From Diospyros lotus (taxonomy: Eukaryota; Streptophyta; Magnoliopsida; Ericales; Ebenaceae), in contig NC_068352.1 in the NCBI RefSeq assembly GCF_014633365.1, positions 7,742,393-7,806,392 of the forward strand: a stretch of 64,000 nucleotides of DNA. The letters run 5' to 3'. The position numbers and the translations under genes were made by a program. Shown here in pieces: positions 47,066-59,787 of the stretch; position 1 is the stretch's first letter; every line of letters begins with the position of its first letter. The notes beneath the pieces were generated by a model. It was not told where the DNA came from. It worked only from the letters and a program-made list of their open reading frames with translations, and did not search any database.

Positions 47066-47239
47066 ATCTCTTTAATTATTTATGTCATGTTCGATCTTAT
47101 CTTTATAAGTCTTTGGGTTCTGAATATATATTGGATATGCAATGATAGACATTTAATTGAAAACTGAATGTTCTGCGACATATATACAAACATATATGTA
47201 TTGCTATTACTCAAATTATAAGATAATGCAAATAATTAT

Positions 47240-47520
47240 TTCGAGTGTAATAGTTAAGATGCAAATACGAGCATTTTAACGAATGCCCTAGTCGCCTTTT
47301 TGCACCTTTTCGAATCAGGTATTCCATAACTATCTTGACCTGTTAGTGGTGGTTTATCTCGATGATATTGTGATGTATAATTTTGTGTCAAAAAAATACA
47401 TAAAACATTTGAGACCACGAGAGAATCACTTTAAGAAAAAAAAGATATTCCTTTGCTTAGGAAAAGAACCCTCAACCATTTCATTGAGCAGGGCAGCATC
47501 AAAATGGATTTAGAGGAGGT
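47240..47520 (+). pseudogene. Ty3/gypsy reverse transcriptase remnant downstream of copy B
   Basis: One frame reads NQVFHNYLDLLVVVYLDDIV followed by MY...KYIKHLR. This is the reverse transcriptase palm segment of Ty3/gypsy elements with the catalytic YLDD. The frame shifts upstream (near 47300) and breaks soon after 47450. No LTRs were found. Confidence 0.82.
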
Positions 47521-47929
47521 GAGGCGATTAGGAAGTGTTCTTGGAGTGCTGCCCCAAGGTGGTCATTAAACCTCACTATATTTTTTATCTTATTTTTTTA
47601 ACTAATTTATATAGCTAATTAAATATCGTAAAATATGATTTATTTATAATTAATTAATAAAATAATTCAAAAAAATAAGTTGCATCTAAGAAAATAATTA
47701 ACATTATCCTTAATTATATTTTATTAAAAATAAAGGCTCCACAGAGGAGCATGGGGTAAGGCTCAATATCAATAATAAACAGAAGGCCCAACAAAATACA
47801 CTTACTCACAAAAGCCCCAATAACTACAGGCCCAGAGAAATTATGGGTATTAGGTGATAAATCATACAGCTTGTCATGTTTAATTTTGGAGGGATTTAGC
47901 CTAATTAAGGAAAACTCAATTTAAACAAT

Positions 47930-48239
47930 AATTTTAAGTTTACTAATTGACAATATCTAAGTAGATCATTTTTTATATCTTAATGTAAAAAATTAATATT
48001 TCACTTAAAATTTGCTATTATTCTATTCTATTATGGGTTTTGTTAATGAGTGTCATTAAGACACTTGTTAGAGTGTATTTTATACACTTTTACTTTCACC
48101 ATTCAAACATTTGTGTTAATTGGTAATAAAACATCATATTTTAAAACATTTAAGACAATATCTAAGTAGATCTTAGAAGGATTCATCATTGGACAATGTG
48201 TATTATTATTAATGAACAATGTGTATTATTATTAATACT
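47930..48239. other. Spacer between duplication units
   Basis: AT-rich, with no gene recognised; the repeat ACAATGTGTATTATTATTAA occurs twice near 48195-48235. Confidence 0.4.
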
Positions 48240-48672
48240 GCATAGATTTATTGTAATGAATTTACATTTATTCATGATTTTTTTTTCAATTTGTATATTG
48301 TGTCTATTATATTTAATTTTAAAATTTTGGAAGAAATTAATTTTATTTTTTTCATTAAATTTAAATTTGTGATAGATTTAGAGATAGATTTAAGTCTCTA
48401 ATTTTATTTTTTAATTAAATTTAAATTCAAAATGAATTTAGAGATTGATTTTAGATTCGTCTCAAATTAGAGACGAAAAAATTTGTCTCTAATTAGAGAT
48501 TGAAAAAATTCGTCTCAAATTCATATTTTAAATCCATTTCAAAATTCATTTCAAATTAAAAATAGAAAATATCCATCTCTAAACCTCTCTCAAAATCAAT
48601 CTCAAAAATCCGTCTCAAACTTGAAATTCATCTTAAAATCCGTCTCAAATAACCTATTTTCTTGTAGTATAA
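48240..48672. mobile_element. MITE-like segment with GAGACGAATTT motifs
   Basis: Many direct and inverted copies of motifs such as TCGTCTCAAATT, GAGACGAAAAA and ATTTAGAGATAGATTT are packed here, and the right end has TTTTCTTGTAGTA, like a degraded CACTA terminus. The left end is not clear and no TSD was found. Confidence 0.5.
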
Positions 48673-49875
48673 ATTAGTGTAAAACTAGCATGATTTTGCA
48701 TATGTCATATTAGTTTGTGATAGTTATTAGCTGAACTTGTTTGTGGTATAGCTTTTTCCAATTTTAATGTGATAGTTATTAGTTGAACTTGTTTGTAGGT
48801 ATAGCTTTTTCCAATTTTAATTGCAGCCACAAAAAGTCCAAATGTTTGGTATAATTTTTAAAAATGTTTTTAATAAGAAACTTAACTCGTTTTTGGAACT
48901 TCACAACCTTTTTACTGAGATTTTGATTTCTATTTTTTTTTAAATAAACTTTTACATTAATAAACCAAATACCCTAAAAGCTTTTCATAAGTTGGGTTCT
49001 AAAATATATTTGTTACAATATTAGTTATACTATAGTTGTGTTAGCTAAATTAAAGTTGTATTAATTAGTTATAGTTTAGATCCTGACCCAAATCTACCCA
49101 GCTCTGATACATTTGTATATTTTGATAGAGATATGAAAGAAATTTATATCTCTATATATTATATTTGTATCAATATACAGCTTAATATTTATTTATAATC
49201 TAAAGAAATATACAAAAGAGGAAACAAAATCAATTAACTTATATAATTTACTCTAAACTATAGTTAATAGAACTCTAATTTAGCTAACACGCCTATAGTG
49301 CAGGTAAGTATTGTAACAATATTATCAACTTAATGTTTACCCTCTATCACAAGCAATACCAAACAGAGCCTAGCAACTTAATGTTTGTGCATCGTCTTTG
49401 TGATAGAATCATAGAGATAGAGAACACCCAAGCAAGCCAAAGCAAAACCATCCAACAATCCCTGTGACATGCCGAAATTAATGTGTTATTTCTAATTAAC
49501 CTTGTTGGCACTCAAAAATCCATTATCTCAACCTAATCCAAAAAAAAAAAAAAATTAAAAAAAAAATAACAAGGTATTACTCTAAGGTTCACATGTCAAT
49601 TTTTTTTTTTTGTTGATTTAATAAATATTAAATGTTAAATACTAAAATTTATTAATCTCAATTACAATTTACTATGAATTGAGAAACAATTAAAATTTAC
49701 TATTAATCTCAAATACAGACTACTATTTCCATTCGAAGGGTCTCTCAAGGAAGACCAGCGGACCTCTCCCCAGGGTTCCAACCCAGAACCAGAAACAAGG
49801 GACTCTTCGGAATTAGAGTGAATGATGTGTAAATGATCCCATTTTAATCCATCACTTAATTAACCCTAGCCAGCG

Positions 49876-49886
49876 GCCTTATAAAT
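49876..49886 (+). promoter_or_regulatory. Candidate TATA box of copy C
   Basis: CCTTATAAATTC lies ~100 bp before the start codon of copy C, a usual distance for a plant TATA box plus short leader. Confidence 0.4.
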
Positions 49887-49979
49887 TCATGTTTCATTTC
49901 AGCTTCGAAGATACAGCGCCCGCGCACACACGTATTTGCTGTTCTGAAGTGATTGAGGAAACAAATACGTACTTGAAGA

Positions 49980-51352
49980 ATGGAAGGGGCTGTTGGCATG
50001 AAGGATGAGAAAGTACAAGAGAGGTGGATTCAGCACTACAGCAGCAGGCACCAGATCCTGCTAGTGGGCGAGGGAAATTTCTCATTCTCAGCTTCCTTAG
50101 CCACTGTATTCGGCTCTGCTCACAACATGGTCGCTACCTCATTGGACTCTCGAGGTTAGTCATTTACTGTACATGTTTCTGAATCAATCATCAATCAGTT
50201 CGATGTATATATATATGTATATATATTAAGTTGCTAACTTCGAACGTTGGATTCAATATAATGTTGGAAAACATTTAATGGAAGAGCTGCTCGAGGAGAA
50301 GCACCCAAGTGCGAGGGCTAATCTGCAGCTTCTGGAGCAGTTGGGGTGCACCATTTTGCACCAAGTGGATGCCACGGCGATGATGAGAGATCCCCGCCTT
50401 GATTCCAAGCTGTTCGATAGAATAGTTTTCAACTTCCCTCATGCAGGGTTCATTTTCAGTGAAAGCGATCCTTTCCAAATTGAGTAAGTACAACAACTCA
50501 GAAACAATGAGCCAGGGATCAACATTATTAATAGTTCTCGTTATATATATATATATATATAAAATATCCTTTTTGGTGCTTTCATCATCCCCCTATGTGT
50601 ATGTGTATATTATTTTGAGAGAATAACTTGTTCTTAATTTAGGGATTGTTAAGAAATTGAGACAAATTTTGGGTATGAGGTGGAAAGATATACGAGTAGT
50701 ATGTTTTAGAGGGATTTAGCCTAATTAGAAATATGAAGATTTATATATATTCTCATTATATATATAATATCATTTCTTTATTATATATATATATATTCTT
50801 TTTTTTTTATTTCCCCCTTTTTTCTCACTAAAATGGGAGAAACCCAATTATATGGTTAACTTAGTAAACCTTTACGAGAACTTCTTTAACAATATTATAG
50901 GCCTCTGCCTTGTTAATCATCTGGATCATATGATTGGAAATACCATCAAATCATAAAATAAATAGTAAAAGTGACTTCCAAACTCCTCAATCATTAAACT
51001 TTTGCACCCAATATTAACCACGTAGACTACCACCCTTCTGATGATGTATATGGATTAATTAATTTTTTTCAGGCTGCACAGCAATGTAGTGAAGGGATTT
51101 CTTATAAATGCTTACGAAATGTTGAGAGAGAGTGGCCAAGTACACATAACCCACAAGACGGCTCACCCATTCAGTAAATGGAACATAGAAGATTTGGCAG
51201 AGGATGTGGGACTGGATTTGGCCGAGAAAGTGGTGTTCAGTTTATATCAATATCCGGGCTATATAAACAAGAGAGGCCATGGCAGTAGAAGCGACGAGAC
51301 TTTCCCAGTTGGAGAATGCTCTACTTTCAAGTTCTGCAAGAAATTAAATTAA
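49980..51352 (+). CDS. DUF2431 (BMT5-like) methyltransferase-fold protein, copy C
   Basis: Three exons: 49980-50154, 50285-50483 and 51073-51352, giving 654 bp and 217 residues ending CKKLN. It keeps the best match to the family: GEGNFSFS (motif I), SLDS, VDAT, FDRIVFNFPHAGF with the usual phenylalanine, ITHKTAHPFSKW, and PVGECSTFKF. Intron 2 is only 589 bp and lacks the transposon of copies A and B, so it probably shows the older intron structure. Function as for copies A and B: a predicted SAM-dependent methyltransferase related to the rRNA m3U methyltransferase Bmt5 of yeast; substrate in plants not established. Of the three it is the most likely to be functional. Confidence 0.9.
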
Positions 51353-51555
51353 ATCTCTTTAATTATTTATGTCATGTTCAATTTTATCTTTACAAGTCCT
51401 TGTGTTCTTAATATATATTGGATACACAATGCGAGACATTTAATTGAAAACTGAATGTTCTGCGACATATATACACACACATATGTACTCAAATTGATCA
51501 TAAGATAATGCAAATAACTAGTACATATGTTATAAGATTATAACATATATATATG

Positions 51556-52304
51556 CACAGTAGTTAAATTAAGATTCGAATCGAGAATCGAAATCCTTAT
51601 TTTATTAATCGTGAATCAAGAATCGAATCGAATCGTAAGATTCGGTACATATTCTTAATTTCAACTATAAATAATATATATCTATAAAAAATAAATAATA
51701 TGCCCACCATGATCAATTCTTTTAAATATAAATAGATAAATAAACTTCTAAATATATTTGTTAAGTTTAAAATTATACCAAAAGGAAAAAGTATATTCAT
51801 GTTACCTTTAAATTCAAATTGTACCAAACCAAACCACTTTCAAAATAACAAATTAGGAAAAAAAAAAAAAAAAGAACCTACAACTATAAGGTTACTAATA
51901 AACTCCATTGTCCATAATCTTCACTAGTTATCAATTATCTTCATCTTCAAGTTCAAGAACATCATCATTTTCACCATCTTCTTTGTTTTCAAAAATAGCC
52001 AAATCGAACGAATATTTGATTAAAGTGCACATGCAAACGAAGTTGCATGAATTGGACGAATCGTGCTATTCATGCGATTCACGGTTGATTCGTCTGATTC
52101 ATAGTTAATTCTAAGGGATTTTCGATTCACCCTATAAATTTGACTCGATTTCTATATGAATCGAGTCACATCGTACGATTCGAATTTCGAATCGTACTAT
52201 TCTAAGACATTTTAGATTCACCCTATAGATTCGACTCGATTTCTATATGAATCAAGTCAAATTGTACGATTCGAATCGTGAATCGTAAGATTCTAACAAC
52301 AGTG
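51556..52304. mobile_element. hAT-like non-autonomous transposon, 749 bp
   Basis: The ends are CACAGTAGTTA and, on the minus strand, CACTGTTGTTA. An 8-bp direct repeat tatatatg flanks it (51548-51555 and 52305-52312), the size expected for hAT elements, though it lies in an AT-repeat context. The interior is rich in inverted GAATCGTAAGATTCG-type motifs near both ends. The homologous place downstream of copy B (about 47230) lacks it. The open frame 51908-52108 covers an acidic-rich reverse frame with no identified domain. Confidence 0.75.
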
Positions 52305-52329
52305 TATATATGTAATAGTTAAGATGCAA

Positions 52330-52495
52330 ATAAGAGCATTTTAACCAATGCCTCAACCACCTTTTACACTTTTTGAATCAGGTATTCCATAACTATCTCA
52401 ACAAGTTCGTGGTGGTCTATCTCGATAACATTGTGATGTATAGCTTCACGTCGGAGGAATACATAGAAGATTTGAGAGTGCGAGACCATTAGGAA
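52330..52495 (+). pseudogene. Ty3/gypsy reverse transcriptase remnant downstream of copy C
   Basis: Reads NQVFHNYLNKFVVVYLDNIV then MYSFTSEEYIEDLR. The catalytic YLDD is YLDN here. Homologous to 47240-47520. Confidence 0.8.
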
Positions 52496-52918
52496 GTGTT
52501 TTTGGAGTGTTGTCTCATTAAACGTCTCTATATTTTTTTGTCTTATTTTATTTTTTAAATAATTTATATAGCTAGTTAAATATCTTAAAATATGATTTAT
52601 TAATAATTAATTAAAATAATTTTAAAAAATAAGTTACATTTAAGAAAATAATTAACATTATCCTTAATTATATTTTATTAAAAATGAAGGCTCCACAGAG
52701 GAGCATGGGGTAAGGCTCAACTTATCAAAAAATAAAAAGCCCGAAAATAAACAGAAGGCCCAACAAAATATACTTACTCCATTAGATAAAATACAAAAGG
52801 CCCAATGACTACAGGCCCAGAGAAATTAAGAGAAATTATGGGTCTTAGGTGATAAATCATATAGCTTGGCATCTTTAACTTTGGAGGGATTTAGCCTAAT
52901 TAAGAAAAACTCAATTTA

Positions 52919-55128
52919 TTATAATAATATTATAATAAATTTTCAAATTTAAATATAAAATATAAATTTAAACTTATACTGTCAATTTGCAAAGTGATGA
53001 ATTAAGATTTATTTAAAGAATACTAACCAAATTGTAACCACCAAGCCTTAATTATACTTTGAATTGTTTAAGAGAAGAATTCGAAAATTCTGTTAAAATT
53101 TGAATATAAATATTTAAAATTTTTTATTTTTAAAATTCGAATTGGGCCTCTCTAATCTTTCATTAAGATCATATTTTTACTTATTTTATTGATAGATTAC
53201 ATATCTAAATAAGTAAAAGTTTCAAAATATTTTATTAGATTAGTGTGTAGAAAATTAATTAATTTTATAAAAAAAATATTTTAATACATTTATATAATTA
53301 AATTGACTATTTTTCAATTCGAATTGTACTTATTTCTTATAATTCAAGTTTTAAGATGTTTTAAATATCCATACTAACTCTTTGTTATTATACATTTTAT
53401 TAAAGAGTATTTAAAATATTTTATACCCGAATTATAAAAAATAAGTACAGTCTGAACTAAAAATAATTTTATTTTAAATAATTTTAAAAATTAAATAATA
53501 AGTATATATACACAAATTAATTTAAAATTTTCGCAAATCACATTTGGTCGATATCTAGTTTTAGATGAAAACAAACCACGTTTAAGTATATTTTGTTGGA
53601 ATGCCAAAATATTAAGATTCAATTACTGTTAACCTAAATTTGAATTTGTTAAGTAAATAGGTTAATTTGTTAAATACCTATTAAGGTTAACAAATACAAA
53701 TCAGGTTGACCAATTGACCTATTTACTTATTTAAATAACTATTTAAATTTAAGTATTAACCAAAATATTAAAACTAAAATTAAAATAAAATAACCCACAA
53801 ATTACTAATTAAATGACTAATTTCATAATAGTATATCCATCATTCGTGATACAACTTCAAATATTATCAAAATACTAATAACAAAAATATATGAATCTAT
53901 TTTATATTAATAAGTCATAACGGGTCAATTTTAATTTCGAGTTTCGTGTTGACTCATTTAGACCTATTTTTTTATTGAGTTGATTCCGACTTTTTTTCAA
54001 ACTGGTTTGTTATCAATTCGAACTCGTAAACTTTTATCTAATTGACTTAATAACAATTTAAATTTATAAAGAATTGATCTAACTTCACTAATTTTATGTT
54101 TAATTGGAGTTAAATCATCAAGTAATTTGATCTATTTATGGTTATAATATTTTCCTATTGGAGAAGAAAATTCTATATACGAATCAAAGCACGAGCTTGG
54201 CTGCTCCCCATGAAATTGGGTTCATTGAATTTGGAAACAGCTTCAATTTTAAAATCCGACACATTTATTTTTTTATTTTTTTTGATAATCCTAATGAGTG
54301 GTTTTAAAGGTACTTGTCAAAAAATATACATATTTTTTATTTCCATATAATAAACATTTATTAAATTTTATTAGTTAGTCTCTAAATATTTTTATTAACT
54401 ATTAATAAATATATCATGTATTAAAATATTTATATGGTACCCAATAAATATTTATATGTACAATATACTTTTTATGTTACACGTCACATTTTTTGTATTA
54501 TAAAGGGCTTCGGTGCTTATAAATATATAGAATTTTCTTATTAATAAAAATGTTTAAAAACTAAAAATATAATAATATAATAAATACACATTATTTAAGA
54601 ATACGGCAAATGTATATCTTCTTAAAACACTTCTTCACATCATTATTTGTAAGTTATTTTATATATAAATCGTAAATATCACAAAGATAAATATTTGATT
54701 AGTAGTAAAAATTTTGGATCTTGAATTTTATCGTGCCACAAGCCATCTCTAACTTTCAGATCAGGCACATAATTACAGGACGAAAAGTGGACTCTAGCCA
54801 CAATTCAAATACCCACTCTCCTAACAAGAACACTCATAGTATATGATGTTATGTGATTTTTTATGTCTCTTAAATCTTATATAGGGACATTTATTTATAG
54901 AGAAAAAAACCTTATTTAATAAGATTCAGAAGATAAAAATTAACTAAAATTTTAATTATGTAATTATCTCAATTAGAGATAATTTTATTTAATGATCAAA
55001 TTATCTCACTTAAAAGATAATTTTATTTTAAGACGAGACTCATCTCATCTTATTTTATTTTTTGATCATATTAACTCATCTTGATTGATTTTGAATATTA
55101 ATTGATCATTTATCAATTATGATATTTA

Positions 55129-55169
<41 letters not shown>

Positions 55170-55990
55170 GCAACTAAACCCAACAACCAAGTGTTGGAAT
55201 TGTCTGCGTCGGACCTTTTGACGAACAACAGGATCCTGAATTTTCCACCTGTCCCTCCAACCAGTGGGGGCCTACTCCACCTACCATTTCAATTTTTCAC
55301 ATGTGAACGGTTTATGATCGCTTATTAACACATCAAATTAATAACAATATAATGAAATTAAATAGACAAAATTGGTATATTGATCTATTCTTCTTCAAAA
55401 TTCTCTTCTTAATGCATTACAGAGGTCATTCAAAAAAAGTTGTAACCTTCCTATTTTTCCTCCATTGAGCACTGAAGTTGAGCTTTGAAGAGTCCTAAAA
55501 ATTAGTAATTGATCCCTGCTGGTCCTAACATGAGTTTTGTAGGTCAAACAAATTTAGGATAAATTGCACTAACTCCCCTTTAGATTTGACATAATTGTAA
55601 GATCACTTTCACATTTCAAAACTAATAATAACTTTCTATGCTATTTGGTGTCACTTGAAAACAATAATGAATTTATTGGGCGAGAAAGAATGTCTTCAAG
55701 TTTCAAATATTCTGTAAATAAGAAAATCGTCAGAGGGCCTAGGGCATTTTCTATGCAAATACTTTGATATTTAAGTTAGATTATTGGAGATTGTAAAAGA
55801 AATTATAGAGAGTTCTTGAATATGTAAAAGTGATTTGTCTTTTGAAGGATGCACTTACACTACGCAAGTATCGTAAAAGACACATTGGTTTTTTGAAAAC
55901 ACTTTTCAAAAATATGTAAATTCAACATAAATGGAATGAAAAATCTCTTGTAAACTCAAATGTTTCAACCATGTGCATATTTTCAGTCAC
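52919..55990. other. AT-rich interval without a recognised gene
   Basis: No coding region, RNA or transposon ends were identified. It contains a (TTA)n/(ATT)n microsatellite at 55125-55169. The frames at 54138-54350 and 55119-55328 have no family resemblance; the second starts inside the microsatellite. Confidence 0.5.
55125..55169. repeat. (ATT)n microsatellite
   Basis: About fifteen near-perfect ATT units. Confidence 0.95.
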
Positions 55991-56746
55991 AATGAAAAGA
56001 CCATACCAGTAATTTTAACCTTATGGAAAGATATTGCTACAAGTTGTTCCTTTTGTGCTAAGTCCCAAACTTTTCAATTCTCCTTCACAAGCTCCTTTCG
56101 TCTTTATCACAAATAGTGTTAAACCTGTTCGCTTAATAACAAAACAAACAATGCCACAGTATCGAAAGAAAAACAAGAATCCAAAAGAACATAATAGTAA
56201 ACGCCAACTCACGCACACAAAGAAGGAAACAACACGTACGTGTTCGGATCTGTAAATAGGTCTTACTCACGACGGAGTATTCAACCCCTAATCAATCCAC
56301 TAGATCAAAGAATAAGAGACTTACAGAAATCAACTATAGAGAATGTATCAAAAGAAAAAACCACAAACATATAGTACCGATATCTATGATTTAAACCAGA
56401 GTACATGCTCAATAGCTCGAGCAATCCCACTCATAACAATAATCAAGAACTCTCTCACACAGACCAAAACAGAACCAGAAAGAACGATACAAGCATAGGG
56501 TTTCTCAACTTCTATAGGGTTTTTGCTTACCAAAAGAGATGAATAGTCGAATGGACCTTTCCTCTTTCACTTTGCTTTATATATTGGAAGGTTACATAGC
56601 AATCAGATTGATGGTGACAATAAAATGAAGGAGAGCAATCTAATCCTACACGTGTCGATCATCAAGGCAGTGACCGAAACAAAGAAATAATGCATAAAAC
56701 ATATAAAAACATAATATTAGATCAACGAATTGAATCAATTATAACA
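55991..56746 (-). mobile_element. 3' LTR of a minus-strand Copia element, left edge unknown
   Basis: The LTR starts on the minus strand with TGTTATAATTG at 56746, directly after a purine-rich stretch that follows the Copia pol end. A TATA-like CCAATATATAAAG lies at ~56576-56588 on the minus strand. I could not find the other edge because no second LTR is in the window, so the left coordinate is approximate. Confidence 0.55.
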
Positions 56747-56813
56747 AATTTCCACCTTAAATCAAGTTGGTTGATTTTTGGATTTGACCAGAGACTCCTG
56801 CAAAGTCTCCCAA

Positions 56814-57153
56814 CTACATTTGGAGCTCATTGAGCAAGGACAAAGCTTGCTCCAACTTAGACACTGGAATAGGTTTTGTCAGCATATCAATTGGGTTGAT
56901 TTTTATTTTAATTTTTTCAACCTTAACTTGACCTTTTGCTATTATATCCCTTACAAAGCAATCGCACATCTATGTGCTTGGTTCTCTCATGGAAAACACT
57001 ATTCTTACTTAAGTGTATTGCACTTTATGAGTCGCAATAAACTTGAGTTATAAGTTTAACAATTCCTAACTCTTGGGAAATGCCTTGAAGCCATATTGCT
57101 TCTTTAGAGGCTTCAGTCAAGGCCATATACTTGGCCTCCGTAGAGGAGAGTGC
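56814..57153 (-). pseudogene. Copia pol, C-terminal part of RNase H, decayed
   Basis: Minus strand, from 57153: SSTEAKYMALTEASKEAIWL, then FHERTKHIDVR and, in a shifted frame, NPIDMLTKPIP to a stop at 56814. These are the conserved end of the Copia RNase H (EAEYMA, RTKHID, DMLTKP). There are stops and a frame change. The upstream half of the domain lies at 63678-63832, on the far side of a 6.5-kb insertion. Confidence 0.88.
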
Positions 57154-58352
57154 TGATGAGAAACACGAACTATTGGAGTATCAATGCAAGGGTTTAATCG
57201 GATTTTCAATTTTTTTTTTTTCGAAAAACCAAACAAATGGCAACGGAAACATAAACCAAAAACGCCTTTGTAAGACTCATTTCTATGTCCATATGCTATT
57301 TAAATCTAAACCATGTCATAAGGGGTTTAGATGTTATACCTTTCAATTGTGGAAGGCCAATGTAGAGGTTGATCTCTACCCGAGGCAACAACAATTGCTC
57401 CAAAAGATAGCTCCCGTACTCCTTTTTGGTTAGAACGAAATCGTCCCCCGAAGCTACGAAGGGCCTATTAGGTCCACGCTCCGTTGCGATAGTGAATCCC
57501 ACTACTATTTCTTTGTGCTAGACAGAGAGAGTGAGGGAGATTATGGCTAAAATGAAAATCGATTCAAATCAAATAGCTTCTCAAGCTTGATAGTCTCACT
57601 ATCAAGAACAATGAACTATAATAGCTAATAGGAAGCAAGATGAGAAATGGAATGAGGGCATTCAGAGAGTCCTTTGAGCTCTGAAGATAGAGTGGAACTC
57701 GGGTTAGGGTTAGGAGAAAAACACTGATGCAACAGTTGCATTCCTTTCTTAGCTTATATATCAAAATATACAAAAACGCTAGTCGCCCAAATCTTCTCAT
57801 AATAGACAAAAGACATGAAAATCGCCCTGGAGGCATGGAGGAGACCAGAAGGACGCATGTCATCCTCCTTTCGTCCGCCCTCGCCACGTGCCCTTACCAT
57901 GTGCCCTCGCTTTCGATTGCAAAAGACTATAAAAAGATCGTGCATTCGCAACCTCTACAGTAGGAATGGTCGACCGCTTGAAAGGAGTTGTTGGCCGTCG
58001 ACCAGTTCCCTAGGCTATAGACAGTTTTGTCCCCTTATCCAAAACTTCCAAAAATTGCATTTAGGCCCGTTATTAACTCTTAATAGCACTTTCATTATCT
58101 CATAATGACACTAAAGCCCCAGTTAACTCTTAATGGCATTCACGTCAACTCTTGATGATTGCTCCTTATTAATTAATCATTTAACTCAATCCGTTAACTC
58201 TTAATGGTAATGCCATTAACTCTTAATAACGATTTTAGTCTTAATCTCTTAGTCAACCATCATACCTGATATGCGTGTGACCTTTTAGGTTCACTACTAA
58301 ATAGCAATCAAGACATATATGGGGATTTCTAGAACTAGAGTTATCATTATCT

Positions 58353-59787
58353 CACTACAAAAAAATCGGCTTTTAGTGGCGATTTTTTTTGCATTTAGAG
58401 GCAGTTTTTAACCGCCGCTAAGTAAGCCGTCACAGAGTGTTTAGCGGTGGTTTTCAGCAACCGCTGGAATAACCGCCGCTAATTTTAAATTTTGTAGCGG
58501 TTTTAGAAACTACCACTAAATAAGTGATTTAGCGGCGATTTCTATAATATTTAGCGGCGGTTTTGAAACCACCGCGAAAATTAATAAAAAAAATTAAATT
58601 TTTAATTTTAGGAGCGATTTCAAAACCGTCGCTAAAATTAAAAATTTAATTTTTTTATTGCCATCGCAGGACAGCCCGGCTAGGGCCTGACCCGCCTAGC
58701 CTACCCCCGACCGCCCTGCCCACCCAACCCTTGCGTGCCACGTGGCGATGCTGGAAATTAAGTCCCAGCGCGCTTTCCCCTCCCCAAGTTTCGAACCCAG
58801 GACCCCTTGTGCGCGCACGCGCACGCGAACTGCTTGATCTATAAAGAACCCCTTAACATATATACACACACACATATATATATATATATTATATACTAAT
58901 CTAACAACTAATTTTTAGAATTATATTTTATATTTTTTAATATATATTAAAAACATTTATTAATTGATTATTTTTTAAAAGAATAATAGAATAAATTAAA
59001 AATAAATTAATTGATTAAAAATAAAAAAGAAGATTTTATATATTTTTAAAAATTATTAAAATTTTATATATTAAAATTTTGTTAAATTTATTTTTATTTT
59101 TTAAATTAGATTTTTAATGAATTTTGCTGTTAATTTAAATGCAATTTTAAATTTATTTTTAAGATTTTATATTTATTTTTATTAATTTAATTTTTAATTA
59201 TTTTCTTAAGCAAAATTTAATTTTTTTAATGAAAATAATGAATTTTAATATTTAAGATTTTTATTTAATTTTAATTTTAAATTATTTATTTTTTTGAATT
59301 TAGTAGCAGTTTTTATTAATCGCCGCTAAATTTAATTTTTTAATGAATTTTGCAGCAGTTTCTAAAAACCGTCGCAAATATTATTTTATTTTTAATTTTG
59401 AATTATTTAATTTTTTGAATTTAGCAGCCGTTTTCAAAAATCGTCGCTAAATTTAATTTTTTAATGAATTTTGCGACGGTTTTAAAAACCGCCGCAAATG
59501 TTAATTTAATTTTAATTTTGAATTATTTAATTTTTTTAAATTTAACGGCTATTTTTCAAAAATCGTCGCTAAATTTAATTATTTTTTAAATTTAGCGACG
59601 GTTTTTTGAAAACCGCCGCAAAAAAATATGTTTTACTGAATTTTGCGACGGTTTTATGAAACCGCAGCAAAATTTTAAAAAAATCGCCTCAAATATCATA
59701 TTTTGAGACGATTTTGAAACTGCCGCAAAATACCATGTTTTGCGCCGATTTTTCAAACCGCCGCAAAAAATCAATTTTTTTGTAGTG
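58353..59787. mobile_element. Non-autonomous CACTA element, 1435 bp
   Basis: The TIR CACTACAAAAAAAT is perfect for 14 bases, with a perfect 3-bp TSD tct (58350-58352 and 59788-59790). Subterminal arrays have AACCGCCGCTAAATTT-type inverted motifs. The core (58660-58830) is GC-rich and includes TTTCGAACCCAGGACC. It is closely related to 14812-16544. No transposase. Confidence 0.93.

Larger units (their letters stand above)
40190..47925 (+). repeat. Segmental duplication unit 1 (gene copies A and B)
   Basis: The flank upstream of copy A (about 40190-41290) is homologous to that upstream of copy C (about 48840-49820), and the flank downstream of copy B (47066 to about 47925) is homologous to that downstream of copy C (51353 to about 52918, less the insertion at 51556). 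Unit 1 therefore equals unit 2 plus one extra gene copy. The extra internal joint lies between about 44030 (end of homology after A) and 44420 (start of homology before B). Confidence 0.8.
48840..52918 (+). repeat. Segmental duplication unit 2 (gene copy C)
   Basis: Upstream part homologous to 40190-41290, gene copy C, and a downstream part homologous to 47066-47925, including the reverse transcriptase remnant. It is shorter than unit 1 because it has one gene and no intron-2 transposon; it has one private insertion (51556-52304). Confidence 0.8.

Noticed and set aside
40190..52918. DUF2431 triplication as a product of retrotransposition
   Set aside because: All copies keep both introns and share flanking sequence, so DNA-level duplication is the better explanation.
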